Positions 25,095 to 33,024 of a stretch of 61,496 nt of DNA are shown in pieces (position 1 is the first letter of the stretch; each line of letters opens with the position of its first letter). The stretch covers positions 1 through 61,496 of the forward strand of contig DATIPA010000202.1 of assembly GCA_035472475.1 (NCBI GenBank). Reading direction: 5' to 3'. The notes beneath the pieces are model-generated. The model was given only the letters and a program-made list of their open reading frames with translations. It searched no databases and was not told the origin of the DNA. A program made the translations under genes and the position numbers. The stretch comes from JAFAXD01 sp035472475. Its GTDB lineage: Bacteria > Pseudomonadota > Alphaproteobacteria > Rhizobiales > Xanthobacteraceae.

Positions 25095-26532
25095 CGGTCT
25101 TCTCCTCTACCAGCTGGTCGATTTCCCGATAGGTTGCAAACGCCCGCTCGAACTCGGCGTGGATGGCGCGCACCTGATCGACCAGGATGTTCTGCGACTC
25201 GGCGATCGAACGCCGCAGGTCATCGCGCGCCGAACTCTCCAGCAGCTCCTGTTCGATCGGGAATTTCTCCAGCGCATAGGGCGTTGCGAACCACGGCGGC
25301 GCCGGGGCCTTGCGCGCGCGCCGGTTGGCCTCGCGATAGATCGCGAGTAGCGCGTTCGCGGTGCGGTCGAGGTGAGACTGGTGCGCGGCAAACAGCCGGA
25401 CCAGCCGCGCCCGGCCTTCGAGGATGGCGTCATGCTCGGCACGTCGCACCGAGAGGTCGCGGTTGGCCTCCTCCAGGATCGAGATCGCGTCGTTGCGGAT
25501 CTCGAGCAGCTGCGCGATCAGATCGTTCTTGCGCTTGATGTAGGCGTCGTGGGCGCTGGCGCGGCGCTTCTCCAAGCCTCCGTACCCCGGATACGGATCG
25601 AAGATCAAAAAAGCGTCCGCGAATGCGATCAACGAGCACAGGAGGCCGAGGCCGAAGAACAGCCAGGATTTCAGGTCGGCGATTGCAAGCGGCGTGGTCC
25701 GCATCCGGACCAGCACCTCGCGTCCCGCGTCGGAGACGAGCGAGCCCGATGCTTCCCGATAATGCGCGAGTGCCAGATTGAGGGCGATCGCGAGCGCCAG
25801 ATAGGCGAGCAGCGAAAGCAGGCCGAGCAGCTTTCTGAAATAGTTGCGGTGGTTGAGCTCCCGCACCCCGACCGCCCCGATCAGGAAACTCACGCCGACG
25901 TTGAGCAATGCAAATGTGAATGCTTCGACCGCGCCGCCGAGATAGCCGAGCTCGCTTCCCTTGGCGAGAAAAAAGCCGTTGAGAAACACCTCGAACACGA
26001 ACAACGCGAGCAGAACGCCGACCTTGAGCGTCAGGCTTCCGCCGGTCGCCGACCGCGCCGTGCGCGTGAGCCGGTGGCGCCGCAGGAACGCGTCGCGCTC
26101 GTTTTCGAGATCACGCAGATGACGGCGCAGGCTGTGCAGTTCATCGCGCCCCTGGGCGGCTTCCGCGCGGAATTCGCTCACCGCGGAAGGGGCGGCTTGT
26201 CTGATCGTTGCAAACCGCCCCTCGAAGTCGAGCCCCATCAACCGCTCCTTATAGGTACGCAGCTGGTCGAGCAGCACCCCGTGAGCGGCGTTCTTCTCGG
26301 ATTCGACATATTCAACAATTCGGGCTTCGACATCGTCGCGCGTACGCGAGTCCGAAGCCGGCTCGTCGCGTGCGCCGCGTTCGCTGCCGGCTTTGGCAAG
26401 CGCCATGTCGGCGGCAATCTTGTCGACGTTCAGGGCGGGAAAGATCTCCAGCGACGGTCGAAAGTCGTGCGGCTCCCGCTTCAGCCCATTCACCAGGCGG
26501 GCAAGCGCCGATTTCTGTGCCAATCCTGCCAT
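25066..26532 (-). CDS. Four-helix membrane protein with cytoplasmic coiled coils, first gene of the machine operon
   Basis: A 488-residue protein from the ATG at 26532 (AGGGA eight bases upstream; the frame extends to 26592). Residues 1-60 are soluble, 68-155 form a charged coiled coil, helices lie at about 169-190, 200-222, 234-256 and 288-311, and residues 320-475 form a second long charged helical region. Positive charges between helices 2 and 3 (RELNHRNYFRK) put both coiled coils in the cytoplasm. I recognise no family. The three genes behind it overlap or abut it without gaps, so it is very likely a subunit of the same complex. Confidence 0.7.
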   Translation of the reverse strand: MAGLAQKSALARLVNGLKREPHDFRPSLEIFPALNVDKIAADMALAKAGSERGARDEPASDSRTRDDVEARIVEYVESEKNAAHGVLLDQLRTYKERLMGLDFEGRFATIRQAAPSAVSEFRAEAAQGRDELHSLRRHLRDLENERDAFLRRHRLTRTARSATGGSLTLKVGVLLALFVFEVFLNGFFLAKGSELGYLGGAVEAFTFALLNVGVSFLIGAVGVRELNHRNYFRKLLGLLSLLAYLALAIALNLALAHYREASGSLVSDAGREVLVRMRTTPLAIADLKSWLFFGLGLLCSLIAFADAFLIFDPYPGYGGLEKRRASAHDAYIKRKNDLIAQLLEIRNDAISILEEANRDLSVRRAEHDAILEGRARLVRLFAAHQSHLDRTANALLAIYREANRRARKAPAPPWFATPYALEKFPIEQELLESSARDDLRRSIAESQNILVDQVRAIHAEFERAFATYREIDQLVEEKTVVRADASAA

Positions 26533-26679
26533 CAACTCGTCCCTGCGGACGCCGCGTCCCGGCTCATAGCCCCCGGCACCACCCGCGATCAACCTCGGAT
26601 TCGGTACCCCGGAAGTCCTAGTTTAACTTGCCATGCCGGCCAGCAGTGTCGCCATACACGAAAACGTACACCGATTGCG

Positions 26680-26726
26680 ATTCGTAACAGTAGACCCGCA
26701 CCAGGGCGCGCGGCATTCGTCACAAG
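26680..26726 (+). promoter_or_regulatory. Candidate regulatory region shared with the paralogous adaptor gene
   Basis: Direct repeats ATTCGTAACAG (26680) and ATTCGTCACAAG (26715) start 35 bases apart. The block between them begins TAGACCCG. The same arrangement, with the same 35-base spacing, precedes the paralogous adaptor gene at 33025. It lies in the 240-bp divergent region between the machine operon and the adaptor gene. Confidence 0.5.
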
Positions 26727-26772
26727 GCCTCAAATCGGCTAAAAAAGCAGGGTGCGCGAGCCGGATCATGCG

Positions 26773-28014
26773 ATGGCAGCCGGGAAGAAAACGATTACGC
26801 TGTGGGCGGTTGCCGCGGTTGCGGTCGCAAGCTTTGTGGGCGTTGCCTATTTCGCCGCGCCGCCCGGCGAGTTGCGCAATGGCGCCCGGGTCACCGCCAA
26901 TGCGGCGGCCACCGATACCGGCGCCGGCAGCGTGTCCGATCGAGCCCCGGGCGACCCGCACGCGTCGGAAAGCGTGGAACTCTCCGACAAGGACACCGCC
27001 GACATCAGAACCGACCCGGTTGGTGAGCGCGAATTTCCAATCGAGAAGACCGCCGTCGGCAGCATCGACTTCAACCAGGACATGACCGTCCAGGTGTTCG
27101 CGCCGTACGCGGGCCGGATCGTGAACCTGTCGGCGCAACTCGGCGACGAGGTCGCCAGGGGCCAGGTGCTCTTTACCATCGACAGCCCGGACTTGGTCCA
27201 GGCCGCGTCGACCCTGATTTCCGCCGCCGGCGTGCTGGAGTTAACCAGCCGCAACCTGGCGCGCTTGAAGGGACTTTATGAGACACGGGCGGTGTCGCAG
27301 AAGGACCTCGAACAGGCCGTCTCCGACCAACAGACGGCCGAGGGCGCATTGCGCGGCGCGCGCGATGCGGTGCGCATATTCGGCAAGACCGACGCCGACA
27401 TGGACCGCATGATCAAGGAACGCAAGGTCGATTCAATTCTCGTCGTCCACTGCCCCGTCCCTGGCAGGGTTTCTGACCGCAACGCCGCCCCCGGACTGTA
27501 TGTGCAGCCCGGCAACCCGCCGGCGCCCTACTCGGTCGCCGATGTTTCGACCATGTGGCTGCTCGCGAATGTGGCCGAGAGCGACGCGCCCGCGTTTCGC
27601 GTGGGGCAGCCGCTCATCGTCAAGGTGTCGGCCTATCCGGACCATGCCTTCGAAGGTCACGTCACAACCATCGGGCTGACCGTCGACCAGAATACGCGAC
27701 GCGTTCTGGTGCGTTCCGAAATAAATGATCCGCGCCACGAGTTGTGGGCCGGCATGTTCGCCAACTTCGTGATCCAGGTCGGCGCGCCCGTGCGTTCGCT
27801 GGCGGTGCCGTCCAGCGGCGTGATCCGCGAAGGCGACGGCACGATGACCGTGTGGGTCGCGACCGGCCGTCGCCATTTCACCAAGCGCACGGTCAAGACC
27901 GGTTTGCAAAATGACGGATACCATCAGATTCTCGAGGGGCTGCAACCGGGAGAGCTGGTCGTGACCAAGGGGGCGCGGTCCCTCAACAACGCGCTGGCAA
28001 CCGCGACGCGCTGA
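26773..28014 (+). CDS. RND-type periplasmic adaptor (CusB/CzcB-like), paralogue 1
   Basis: A 413-residue membrane fusion protein; the ATG at 26773 gives MAAGKKTITLWAVAAVAVAS, an N-terminal anchor. Core motifs are SIDFNQDMTVQVFAPYAGRI (first barrel and lipoyl entry), LGDEVARGQVLFTIDSPDLV, a hairpin with LARLKGLYETRAVSQKDLEQ, then CPVPGRVSDRNAAPGLYVQPG and VADVSTMWLLANVAES. It is closely similar along its whole length to the adaptor at 33025, including the promoter region, so one arose by duplication. Here no RND pump follows; instead an ExbB-like gene and a TonB-like gene do. Confidence 0.9.
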   Translation: MAAGKKTITLWAVAAVAVASFVGVAYFAAPPGELRNGARVTANAAATDTGAGSVSDRAPGDPHASESVELSDKDTADIRTDPVGEREFPIEKTAVGSIDFNQDMTVQVFAPYAGRIVNLSAQLGDEVARGQVLFTIDSPDLVQAASTLISAAGVLELTSRNLARLKGLYETRAVSQKDLEQAVSDQQTAEGALRGARDAVRIFGKTDADMDRMIKERKVDSILVVHCPVPGRVSDRNAAPGLYVQPGNPPAPYSVADVSTMWLLANVAESDAPAFRVGQPLIVKVSAYPDHAFEGHVTTIGLTVDQNTRRVLVRSEINDPRHELWAGMFANFVIQVGAPVRSLAVPSSGVIREGDGTMTVWVATGRRHFTKRTVKTGLQNDGYHQILEGLQPGELVVTKGARSLNNALATATR

Positions 28015-28044
28015 TCGGGAGGTCCGCTTGCTCACGAGATCAAG

Positions 28045-28851
28045 ATGCTCCGATTGATCCAATTTGCCCTCCTCATTGTGGTCTGGCTCGTTCCGCCGAC
28101 CATGACGCACGCCCAGGATGCGAGCGCCGTCATTGGCGCTGCGACGCTGCCACGTGATCTCACCCCGTGGGGCATGTATCTCGATGCCGACCCTGTGGTG
28201 AAAGCGGTGATGATCGGCCTGGTACTCGCCTCGATGGTGACCTGGACGGTATGGCTGACCAAGACCGTCGAAATTTGGCTCGATAAGCGGGAAGTAAAGG
28301 CGGGTGCACAAAGGCTCGCGAGCGCGCAGTCGCTGGCCCAAGCCGTGGAGCGCCTGGCCGACACCGAGGGCGGGGTGCGCGAGCTTGTCGAGGCCGCCGC
28401 GACCGAGCAGAAGCTTTCCGAAGGCTCGCTGGCGATCGACAGCATCAAGGAGCGAATTGCGTCGCGGCTCGAGCGCATCGAAGCGGCGTCCGCACGCCGC
28501 ATCGCACGTGGCGTCGGCGTGCTCGCCACCATCGGGGCCACCGCGCCGTTCGTCGGCCTGTTCGGCACGGTCTGGGGAATCATGAACAGCTTCATTGGAA
28601 TCTCGCAGGCGCAGGCCACCAACCTAGCCGTGGTCGCGCCGGGCATCGCCGAGGCGTTGCTCGCAACCGCGCTCGGCCTGGTGGCGGCAATTCCCGCCGT
28701 CGTGATCTACAATTTGCTCGCGCGCATGATCGCGGGCTATCGCATGCAGCTTGGCGACGCCTCGGCCGAGGTGCTGCGGCTGGTGAGCCGTGATCTCGAG
28801 CGCCCTGCGGGGCCAGGCCTCACCAAAACGCCGTTGTCGGTGTTAGGATAA
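28045..28851 (+). CDS. ExbB/TolQ-type proton channel subunit
   Basis: A 268-residue protein with a signal-like N-terminus (QFALLIVVWLVPPTMTHAQ) and three helices: about 50-72, 150-172 and 198-220. Family motifs are GVGVLATIGATAPFVGLFGTVWGIMNSFIGI and APGIAEALLATALGLVAAIPAVVIYN, the pore-forming pair of ExbB. This is the long ExbB form with a periplasmic N-terminal extension. It lies between a duplicated adaptor gene and a TonB-like gene. The usual ExbD partner is missing from the operon. Confidence 0.93.
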   Translation: MLRLIQFALLIVVWLVPPTMTHAQDASAVIGAATLPRDLTPWGMYLDADPVVKAVMIGLVLASMVTWTVWLTKTVEIWLDKREVKAGAQRLASAQSLAQAVERLADTEGGVRELVEAAATEQKLSEGSLAIDSIKERIASRLERIEAASARRIARGVGVLATIGATAPFVGLFGTVWGIMNSFIGISQAQATNLAVVAPGIAEALLATALGLVAAIPAVVIYNLLARMIAGYRMQLGDASAEVLRLVSRDLERPAGPGLTKTPLSVLG

Positions 28852-28884
28852 CGTTGGACGATAACGGAGCACGCCTAGACCGCG

Positions 28885-29769
28885 ATGTCAGTGCCGGGTG
28901 GACAGCGCAAGTACCTCAGCCGCTGGACGATCAGCGCAGCGATCGTGGTGCTTGCGCATGTCGGCATCGCAGGAGCAGTGCTGACCTGGCGCAAGGTGAT
29001 CGCGCCGCCGGAATTCCTGGCCCCGGTCGTGGTCAACCTCTTTCCGGAGCCGCCCGCGCCTGCTCAGGCCGAGCACGCGCCCGTCACGGGCGCGCCCGCG
29101 AAGCCGGGCGAGCACGTGCAAGAACAACGTGACGACAGCAGCGCGGCGAGGCGCGAGGAAAGGCCGGAATCGAGGCCGACCGAACAGCCGCGCGTCGCGG
29201 TGACCATTCCACCATCGGAGAGCGGCACAACCGAGCTTGGTGCTGATACCAAAACAGCAATCGGCGGCGGCGCACCGGCCCTTCAGGTCGGTCGCGGCAG
29301 CAACCCGATCGACATGATCAATCCCGGCCTGCCATCCAACAAAGGCGCGAAGTCGCACGATCTGCGCAACGCGCTCAAGAACCTGCTGGCCAGGCTGGCG
29401 ATGCATTCCGGGGGGCATCATCCGCCGTCGTTGGTGTTCCGCGGCGTTGCACGCAACGCGATCGGCGCATTGGAGGAACCTCGTAGCGGCGTCACTGGCA
29501 TAACCGGAACGACTGCCGCGGGACCCGCGGTTGGCACCAGCCGCACGGCGACGAATGCCATCGGTGCCACCGTGATGCTTCCGCAGAACGCCGGCGGATT
29601 GGGTACCGGCCCGCGTTCGGCCGGTCCGCTCGCGTCCAACACTGTCGCGTCGCCCAATGCAGGCATCACCGGGACGGGCTTGCGTCGCGCGGGTTCAGGC
29701 ACCTCATCGATCGGCGGCCCCGCCACCGCCGGCGCGGGGATCAACGGAACGACGTTCCGATCAAGATAA
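28885..29769 (+). CDS. TonB-like protein with atypical repeat-rich C-terminus
   Basis: A 294-residue protein. The N-terminus is TonB-like: RKYLSRWTISAAIVVLAHVGIAG with a Ser and a His in the helix, then VVNLFPEPPAPAQ and a Pro/Glu/Arg-rich spacer. The C-terminal half has no canonical TonB domain (no YP-x2-AR motif). It is Gly/Ala/Thr-rich with repeats (GITGT, ATNAIGAT, NAGITGTG, GTSSIGGP). Such a tail could be an unusual envelope-contact segment. Context after ExbB supports energy transduction; the C-terminal role is unknown. Confidence 0.65.
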   Translation: MSVPGGQRKYLSRWTISAAIVVLAHVGIAGAVLTWRKVIAPPEFLAPVVVNLFPEPPAPAQAEHAPVTGAPAKPGEHVQEQRDDSSAARREERPESRPTEQPRVAVTIPPSESGTTELGADTKTAIGGGAPALQVGRGSNPIDMINPGLPSNKGAKSHDLRNALKNLLARLAMHSGGHHPPSLVFRGVARNAIGALEEPRSGVTGITGTTAAGPAVGTSRTATNAIGATVMLPQNAGGLGTGPRSAGPLASNTVASPNAGITGTGLRRAGSGTSSIGGPATAGAGINGTTFRSR

Positions 29770-29856
29770 CAGGGCTGCGCACGACCCAACGCCACAACCC
29801 ACCCCGCCGCTGCGGTAGTCCCGCTCATCTGCTATCGTGCGGCATCAGCTTGACGG

Positions 29857-29880
29857 GGTGCGAACTTCGGAATCAAAGAG
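29857..29880. repeat. Half of a palindromic element
   Basis: GGTGCGAACTTCGGAATCAA matches the right arm of the element at 14934-14958 (GCGAACTTCGGAATC), but no left arm or CACTAG end is present. It appears to be a decayed copy, upstream of the gene at 29910. Confidence 0.6.
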
Positions 29881-29909
29881 ACCGGAAGCGATTTGACGGG
29901 GATGTGCAC

Positions 29910-30275
29910 ATGGTGACGTTTGCAACGTTGTTGGCTGGCGCGAGCCTTGTGATCCAGGTGGCGGACGTGGTTCCGCGCCTGGACGTCACCAGCACGTGCA
30001 AGGCCGCCATCGCGCTCGCCGGCAATTCGGGCCGAACGGTTGAAAGTTGCGTCGCCGGCGAAGAGGCGGCGCGCAAGGAGATTGAAAAGGACTGGGCGAA
30101 ATTTCCCGCCGGCGAGCGCACGCAATGCATTCAGACCGCCGCCAAGGGCGGCTCGCCGAGCTACGTGGAGATCATCGTCTGCCTCGAGATGATGCGTGAT
30201 TCGCGCGCGCGCAAGGAGGCGCCGAAGGAACAAGAAACGCGACCGACAAAGCCGACAGCAAGCGGAAAGTCTTGA
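29910..30275 (+). CDS. Small exported protein of unknown function
   Basis: A 121-residue protein from the ATG at 29910; the frame upstream passes through a decayed palindromic repeat. An N-terminal hydrophobic stretch (VTFATLLAGASLVIQVADVV) may be an uncleaved or weak signal. It contains four cysteines spaced through the chain (TSTCKAAI, VESCVAGE, RTQCIQTA, IIVCLEMM) in a helical pattern, then a charged tail. The spacing resembles small exported four-helix proteins common in this order. No family name is certain. Confidence 0.65.
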   Translation: MVTFATLLAGASLVIQVADVVPRLDVTSTCKAAIALAGNSGRTVESCVAGEEAARKEIEKDWAKFPAGERTQCIQTAAKGGSPSYVEIIVCLEMMRDSRARKEAPKEQETRPTKPTASGKS

Positions 30276-30511
30276 ATGCCGGCTCGCCCGCCGGTGCAGG
30301 GCGCCGACCAGTCCTCGGCTTACTCATAAAAATTGTATATAAAACAATAGCTTAAGAAAGGATTGCGAGGCCGCGCCGGCATTGCCCGGCTATGATACCG
30401 CACGCGTTTGCCTCCCATGTCGGGCGAGTGTGAGGTGCCGCACTTACGGCGTGCACATATTGGTATTAAGTTTGCTTCTAACAGTTGGTCCAAACGCTAA
30501 GGGGACATGTC

Positions 30512-30829
30512 GTGCCTCTTCGGGGCAAAGGACCGAGAAATGACGTTCCGGCTGGGGTCAGAACCGCAGGCGTGGTCCTTCGTTCGCTGTTTCTCATCAT
30601 CCTGATCGTCATGGTCGCGCGCGTCGCCGCGCCTCAGCACGTCGGCCGGAACTGGTACGACGTGCCGGCCGGCGATCTCATCAGGGTCGTGCTCGGATTT
30701 GGCATCTGCGCGCTGGCGCTGGTGGATTTGTTCATTCTTCCCAAGGAGCCCGATGCCTATCGCACGTGGCTCAACTTCGGCGTCGTCCTGGTGCCGATGC
30801 TGCTCGTGTTCGCGATTGCGATCTGGTGA
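30512..30829 (+). CDS. Small membrane protein with three helices
   Basis: A 105-residue protein from the GTG at 30512, chosen because AAGGGGA lies eight bases before it. Hydrophobic segments are at about residues 21-37, 58-77 and 84-105 (last: VVLVPMLLVFAIAIW). The loop WYDVPAGDLIRVVLG precedes the second helix. No family is recognised and no neighbour on the same strand suggests a role. About 150 bases upstream is an AT-rich block (TTGTATATAAAACAATAG, 30332-30349) unusual for this GC-rich DNA that may contain its promoter. Confidence 0.6.
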   Translation: MPLRGKGPRNDVPAGVRTAGVVLRSLFLIILIVMVARVAAPQHVGRNWYDVPAGDLIRVVLGFGICALALVDLFILPKEPDAYRTWLNFGVVLVPMLLVFAIAIW

Positions 30830-30876
30830 CGCGCGGTCCCGTGGCGCAATCCGCGTTCGCGCGTCAGGCCGCCGAT

Positions 30877-31200
30877 TTAATAGAACGGAAAATAGTGCGG
30901 GTTGCAGCGCAGAACGCCGCCCGGATTGCAGTATCCCAGCCCGATGTGGCAACAGCCGGACGACCAGTCCGAGCAGTAATAGAACTGATAGTTCGGCCCG
31001 CAGTGATTGGCGCACACATAGACGCCGTCGAAATATCCGCAGTGATTCTGAAAGCGCGGCGGCAACAGCGGCAGCGGGCTCCAGCTCCGTGAGAATTGCG
31101 GGATGCCCTGCGGATAAGCCGGCGTGTAGGGCAGCTCCTCGCCGGCGCACATGCAGATCATGGCGGCAAGCCAGCCAAGCGCCAGCGCGAAGCATTTCAT
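30877..31200 (-). CDS. Cysteine-rich exported protein
   Basis: A 107-residue protein with a short signal (KCFALALGWLAAMICMCAG) and a mature part with eight cysteines, rich in Tyr, Pro, Phe and Gly: NHCGYFDGVYVCANHCGP, YYCSDWSSGCCHIGLGYC, LRCNPHYFPFY. Such a density implies several disulfides in the periplasm or outside. It starts 12 bases after the NodT gene stop on the same strand, so it is probably the second gene of that transcript. I do not recognise a family. Confidence 0.75.
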   Translation of the reverse strand: MKCFALALGWLAAMICMCAGEELPYTPAYPQGIPQFSRSWSPLPLLPPRFQNHCGYFDGVYVCANHCGPNYQFYYCSDWSSGCCHIGLGYCNPGGVLRCNPHYFPFY

Positions 31201-31212
31201 GTCGTCCTCTCG

Positions 31213-32817
31213 TCAGCAGGGAAGCGGAGTGAACCCGCAGTTGAGCCTGAATTCGACCGGCACCGGCTGCCCGGCGCTGACGTCGTACTTCTTTTCGACC
31301 AGCGGTTCGATCCGGTTCCACCAGCCGCCGCCGAGCGCCTGATAGAGCGCAGCGGTGTCGATCAGGCGATTGGCCTGCGCCTGAACCAGCGCGATCACCG
31401 CCTGCTGATAGGCCTGCTGCTGGGTGAGCAGCAGCAGCACGTTGATGTTGCCGCTGTTGAACTGTTCCTGCGCCACATCGAGGCTGACCTTGGCCGCACG
31501 CTCGAACGCGGCCGCTGCGCGCACCGCGTCGGCGTCGTTCTGCAGGGCCCGCAGCGCGTCCGCGACGTTCTGCAGCGCGCCGATCACCGTCGCGCGATAG
31601 ATCCACGCCGACTGATCGTAGGCGGCGACGGCGGCGCGCTTCTGGTGCTCGAGCGAAAAGCCGTCGAACAGGGTTTGCGTGGCGTTGCCGGCGACCGACC
31701 AGAACAGATTGAAGTGCGCGAAATAGCTGACCAGTGCGGCGAGGTCACTCGCCGTATATCCGCGCGAACCTGAGATCGTGAAGTTCGGCAGCTGGTTGGC
31801 GATGGCGACGCCGACCTGCGCGCTCGCGAAATGCAATTGCTCTTCCGCCGAGCGCACGTCGGGGCGCTGCTGGATCAGTTGCGACGGCAGGCTCAGCGGC
31901 AGATCCGTCGGCAGGCGCAATTCAGTCAGCCTGAACACTTCCGGCAGCGGCGCGCTCGGCGGCAGGCCGAGCAGCGCCGCCAGCAGGTTGCGTTGCGCCG
32001 CGAGCTGCTTGCGCAGTGGCGGCAGCGTCGCCTGCACTTGCGCGAGGTTGGCCTCCTGCACCGCGACGTCGCTGCGATTGGCGTAGCCCGCCGCAAACTG
32101 ATCGCGCAGCCGCTTCAACAGCTGGGTATTGATGCCGATGACCCGTTCAATGGCCTGGATCTGGGCGCGCAACGACGCTTCCAGAATGGCCGCCACCACG
32201 ACATTCGACGTCAGCGTCAGGTAGGCGGCTTCGATCTGAAAGTGCTGAAAATCGGCCTGCGCCTGCACCGACTCCACGGCGCGCTGGTTCTGTCCCCAGA
32301 CATCGAGCGTGTAGGCGATGGTGAGCTGGCTCGTCACCAGATTGAACGGGTTCGTTATCCGTTGCGCGGGACCCGGCAGCACCGGAAAGGTCGGGTTAGA
32401 AGCCGCCAGCACCGGCGCCAGCGCCGAGCTTTGCGATTGCCGGCTCGGAGCGAAGTTGCCCTGCACCAGCGGGAAGAACTTGCCTTGCTGCGCGTAGACG
32501 TTTTCGTTGGCCACCCGCAACGCCGCCATCGTGGCTTGCAGGTTGGGATTGGCGTCGAGCGCACGGCGGATCAGCGTATTGAGCGGGCGCGAGCCATAGA
32601 GCCGCCACCACTCACCCGACACATCGCGGCCTTTGAGGAAACGCTGCGCGGCGCCATCGGCGACCGGCGCCGACGAGGTCGTGGACCGCAGCGGCTCGGG
32701 CGTATAGCGCTCGGTTTCCGGCGCAGTCGGCGTGGCAAAGTCAGGCCCAACGCTGCAACTGGCAAGCGCCATTGCAGCCGCCAACGCGGCGATGACCGTC
32801 ACCTGCTTGACGCCCAT
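31213..32817 (-). CDS. NodT/OprM-type outer-membrane efflux lipoprotein
   Basis: A 534-residue outer-membrane factor. The ATG at 32817 has GGTGGGGGG directly upstream and opens a lipoprotein signal ending LASC with Cys21 as lipid site; the 124 codons upstream are not coding-like. Two OEP repeats of long helices are visible (LTSNVVVAAILEASLRAQIQ, and LQNVADALRALQNDADAVRA), with TLDVWGQNQRAVES and TLFDGFSLEHQKRAAVAAYD as the two strand-helix entries. It should form the trimeric channel for an RND pump, most likely the divergent adaptor and CzcA-like pump at 33025-37557. Confidence 0.93.
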   Translation of the reverse strand: MGVKQVTVIAALAAAMALASCSVGPDFATPTAPETERYTPEPLRSTTSSAPVADGAAQRFLKGRDVSGEWWRLYGSRPLNTLIRRALDANPNLQATMAALRVANENVYAQQGKFFPLVQGNFAPSRQSQSSALAPVLAASNPTFPVLPGPAQRITNPFNLVTSQLTIAYTLDVWGQNQRAVESVQAQADFQHFQIEAAYLTLTSNVVVAAILEASLRAQIQAIERVIGINTQLLKRLRDQFAAGYANRSDVAVQEANLAQVQATLPPLRKQLAAQRNLLAALLGLPPSAPLPEVFRLTELRLPTDLPLSLPSQLIQQRPDVRSAEEQLHFASAQVGVAIANQLPNFTISGSRGYTASDLAALVSYFAHFNLFWSVAGNATQTLFDGFSLEHQKRAAVAAYDQSAWIYRATVIGALQNVADALRALQNDADAVRAAAAFERAAKVSLDVAQEQFNSGNINVLLLLTQQQAYQQAVIALVQAQANRLIDTAALYQALGGGWWNRIEPLVEKKYDVSAGQPVPVEFRLNCGFTPLPC

Positions 32818-32934
32818 ACCCCCCACCTGCCCGGCCCCCCAGCCAGGATCGTTAACTTGCCACGGCCGGGGGTAGACTGCCATGCCGTGGAGAGCAAAAC
32901 ACCCCGAAATGTTAAGGTTTTTACGGGAACTGTG

Positions 32935-32980
32935 ATTCGTGACAGTAGACCCGTATAAGGGTGCACTGCATTCGTCATGA
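32935..32980 (+). promoter_or_regulatory. Candidate regulatory region, second copy
   Basis: ATTCGTGACAG at 32935 and ATTCGTCATGA at 32970 start 35 bases apart, followed and preceded by the same short blocks (TAGACCCG) as the region at 26680-26726. Sited in the divergent gap between the NodT gene and the paralogous adaptor. Confidence 0.5.
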
Positions 32981-33024
32981 AGCCCCGTTAGGCTACTGAA
33001 AACGCGTACGAGCCGGGTCTTTCC

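Noticed and set aside
23013..25538. An 841-codon open frame on the plus strand
   Set aside because: It is antisense to the four-gene machine operon, whose frames have clear helices, motifs and ribosome sites.
22003..26532. Assignment of the motor-like operon to the Zorya defence system
   Set aside because: The ZorA/ZorB-like pair is suggestive, but there is no ZorC/ZorD or ZorE: no helicase or nuclease gene adjoins, and the other two subunits are a VWA-like and a coiled-coil membrane protein.
25372..26742. A 456-codon plus-strand frame
   Set aside because: Antisense to the first gene of the machine operon; no motif.
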